Part shown: positions 63,701 to 64,000 of the stretch, piece after piece | How positions within the stretch are numbered: position 1 is the first letter of the stretch | How the letters are laid out: each line of letters starts with the position of its first letter | Assembly: GCF_014466955.1 (NCBI RefSeq) | Contig: NZ_AP023396.1 | Location: 3,968,001-4,032,000 of the forward strand | From: Nocardia wallacei | GTDB taxonomy: Bacteria; Actinomycetota; Actinomycetes; Mycobacteriales; Mycobacteriaceae | Length of the DNA stretch: 64,000 bases | Reading direction: 5' to 3' | The notes under the pieces: generated by a model | Database searches by the model: none | Told to the model about the DNA's origin: nothing | The model's input: the letters and a program-made list of their open reading frames with translations, nothing else | Translations under genes and position numbers: made by a program

Positions 63701-64000
63701 CGTCCGCCACCACCCGCTCGGCCGGTGTGCGGGGCGCCTGCGCCGAGCGCGGGCGGAAGACCGGATCGGGCAGGGCCGCCCAGTCCAGTTTGCCGTGGGC
63801 GGTCAACGGCAGCGCGTCGAGCGGCACGATGGCCGCTGGCCGCATGTACTCCGGAAGCCGTTGCGCCACATGGTCGTCCAGGACACCCGGGGCCAGCTCG
63901 TCGGACACCACGTAGGCGACCAGTCGCGATACCCCGGCCCCGGCCCGAGCGACGACGGCGGCCTGCGCCACCGCGTCGTGCTCGAGCAGCGCGGCCTCGA
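60735..64000 (-). CDS. Second non-ribosomal peptide synthetase, C-terminal part (A-T-E-C), cut by the window edge
   Basis: About 1,088 codons are visible and the gene continues past base 64000. In order: the end of an adenylation domain (TAHGKLDWAALP), a carrier with FFALGGDSI, the form expected before an epimerase, an epimerisation domain (HHIAVDGVSWRIL, later VAFNYLGRV), and a condensation domain (YHHILLDGWSVPL, VESIVGLCINTVPVRV) after which the protein stops. The preceding residue would be turned to D. A final C domain needs an acceptor module on another protein, yet downstream on this strand there is no A domain; the neighbour is DUF5753 on the opposite strand, 21 bases away. It may act in trans or in release. 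Confidence 0.9.
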   Translation of the reverse strand, partial: EAALLEHDAVAQAAVVARAGAGVSRLVAYVVSDELAPGVLDDHVAQRLPEYMRPAAIVPLDALPLTAHGKLDWAALPDPVFRPRSAQAPRTPAERVVADVFAEVLGIDRPGPDDSFFALGGDSITSIQLATRARAAGLHLTPREIFEHRTVAGIAAAARTSADEPAARLAELPGGGVGELPLPPAVRWLTERGGSFRRVNQSLTIELPAGIGHDTLVAAVTALIDRHDMLRSRLSRDGAGEWRLNTAPPGTIAAAELVRVCEITEHTAESVAAAEFDAALDRLDPAAGVVVRFVRLVSGDPGVPDRLIICAHHIAVDGVSWRILIPDFFTALAAVTEGAVPQWDPPGTSMRRWAHALVDAAHAPDRIAELGLWRRLCATPDPLLGHRPLDPDVDVAARTSTVAVTVDDAVTDTLTRVVPGLFHAGVDEILVCGLAVALTRWRARRGVHAPVTLLRLEGHGREEQLAPGADLSRTVGWCTSLYPVRLDLTGFDVEAAHAGSDAAGAVLKAVKEQLRAIPDHGIGYGLLRYLNPDTAEQLPGPMPGQVAFNYLGRVDDRGAGVLAAPTGAADPDLPAAATLDVNAIITGTRLHAGFTYPATLLDAADVSELADLWVTALGALAAHAGTPHAGGHTPSDFPLTPVAGADIIRWERDYGRLTDVWPPAPLQAGLYFHAVLADPARTGHGAIDVYNVQAILRIGGPVDRDRLRRAAYEMLRRYPNLRAAFVPDSSGAPRQVVPETVELPWYETEPATEADLAELVAGERARRFDLAAPPLLRFTLARVAGADHVLIATYHHILLDGWSVPLVLRDLLALYASDDPLPPPGASFRSYLAWNHHRDSAASAAAWRRALDGVTAPTLIAPAARGRTLTGTAEYRWALDPGATAALTATAADLGVTVNTMVQAAWAVLVGRRCDRTDVVFGATVSGRPAELPGVESIVGLCINTVPVRVRFDPGLPMATLVCAVQAEQADLIEHHHLGLTDIHAAAGQRDLLFDTVLVYESYPIDTAGLAAAAATLNGGTGTRIELHDATHYPLTLTIDPSAALRIRFGYLPEVFDERQIAAIGADLRALLTALARDPRTAVEALP

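Overview
The window is GC-rich actinobacterial DNA, most likely from a Nocardia or a close mycolate-producing relative. The left quarter matches the Mycobacterium tuberculosis Rv1485-Rv1473 neighbourhood gene for gene: hemH/cpfC, inhA, fabG, a VWA protein, a DUF58 protein, moxR, ripA, an Rv1476-type membrane protein, acn, the TetR repressor acnR and an ABC-F ATPase. An InhA-type enoyl reductase points to mycolic acid synthesis. Genus assignment is inference.

Region by region: 1-7.1 kb is leftward-transcribed and holds haem synthesis, FAS-II/mycolate reductases, the MoxR-DUF58-VWA operon and the septal hydrolase RipA. 7.4-12.4 kb holds the Rv1476-type protein, aconitase with a recognisable AcnR operator, acnR and a thioesterase. 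12.5-14.0 kb holds a two-gene unit that looks like an undescribed graspetide (ATP-grasp RiPP) locus: a 158-residue protein with a double-glycine site and a Thr/Ser/Asp-rich tail, followed by an MvdD-type ATP-grasp ligase. 14.0-16.6 kb carries a MarR/cupin pair around a palindromic operator and small genes. 16.6-16.9 kb is a tandem-repeat array between convergent genes. 16.9-22.8 kb holds the ABC-F ATPase, an SDR, a lycopene cyclase, a PP2C phosphatase, a SigK-like ECF sigma factor and two facing copies of a small zinc-finger anti-sigma protein.

23.0-46.2 kb is one leftward gene of about 7,740 codons. It encodes a seven-module NRPS (seven C-A-T modules and a TE) with an EntF-like first C domain, a Thr-type first A domain and mostly hydrophobic later pockets. 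No MbtH, epimerase, transporter or starter-loading gene is visible. The gene carries a 294-bp near-identical patch in modules 4 and 5 and an 18-bp tandem repeat inside A domain 3.

46.8-53.5 kb is leftward housekeeping and accessory metabolism: an SRPBCC protein, an SDR with a five-fold 81-bp internal repeat, an aldehyde dehydrogenase, topoisomerase IB and a DUF2867 SDR. A frameshifted gene points the other way and overlaps the last of these. 53.6-57.2 kb is a carotenoid operon (crtE-crtI-crtB) whose probable cyclase lies 34 kb away at 19.5 kb. An MFS symporter, an ADP-ribosylglycohydrolase and a DUF5753 protein lacking its HTH follow. The right edge holds the 3' end of a second NRPS gene, ending unusually in T-E-C.

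Several starts appear leaderless: a TANNNT box seven bases before ATG occurs at fabG, marR, the 18.7-kb SDR and the 58.9-kb hydrolase. No rRNA, tRNA, CRISPR array or insertion sequence was recognised. All calls come from reading the sequence; no database search was run.
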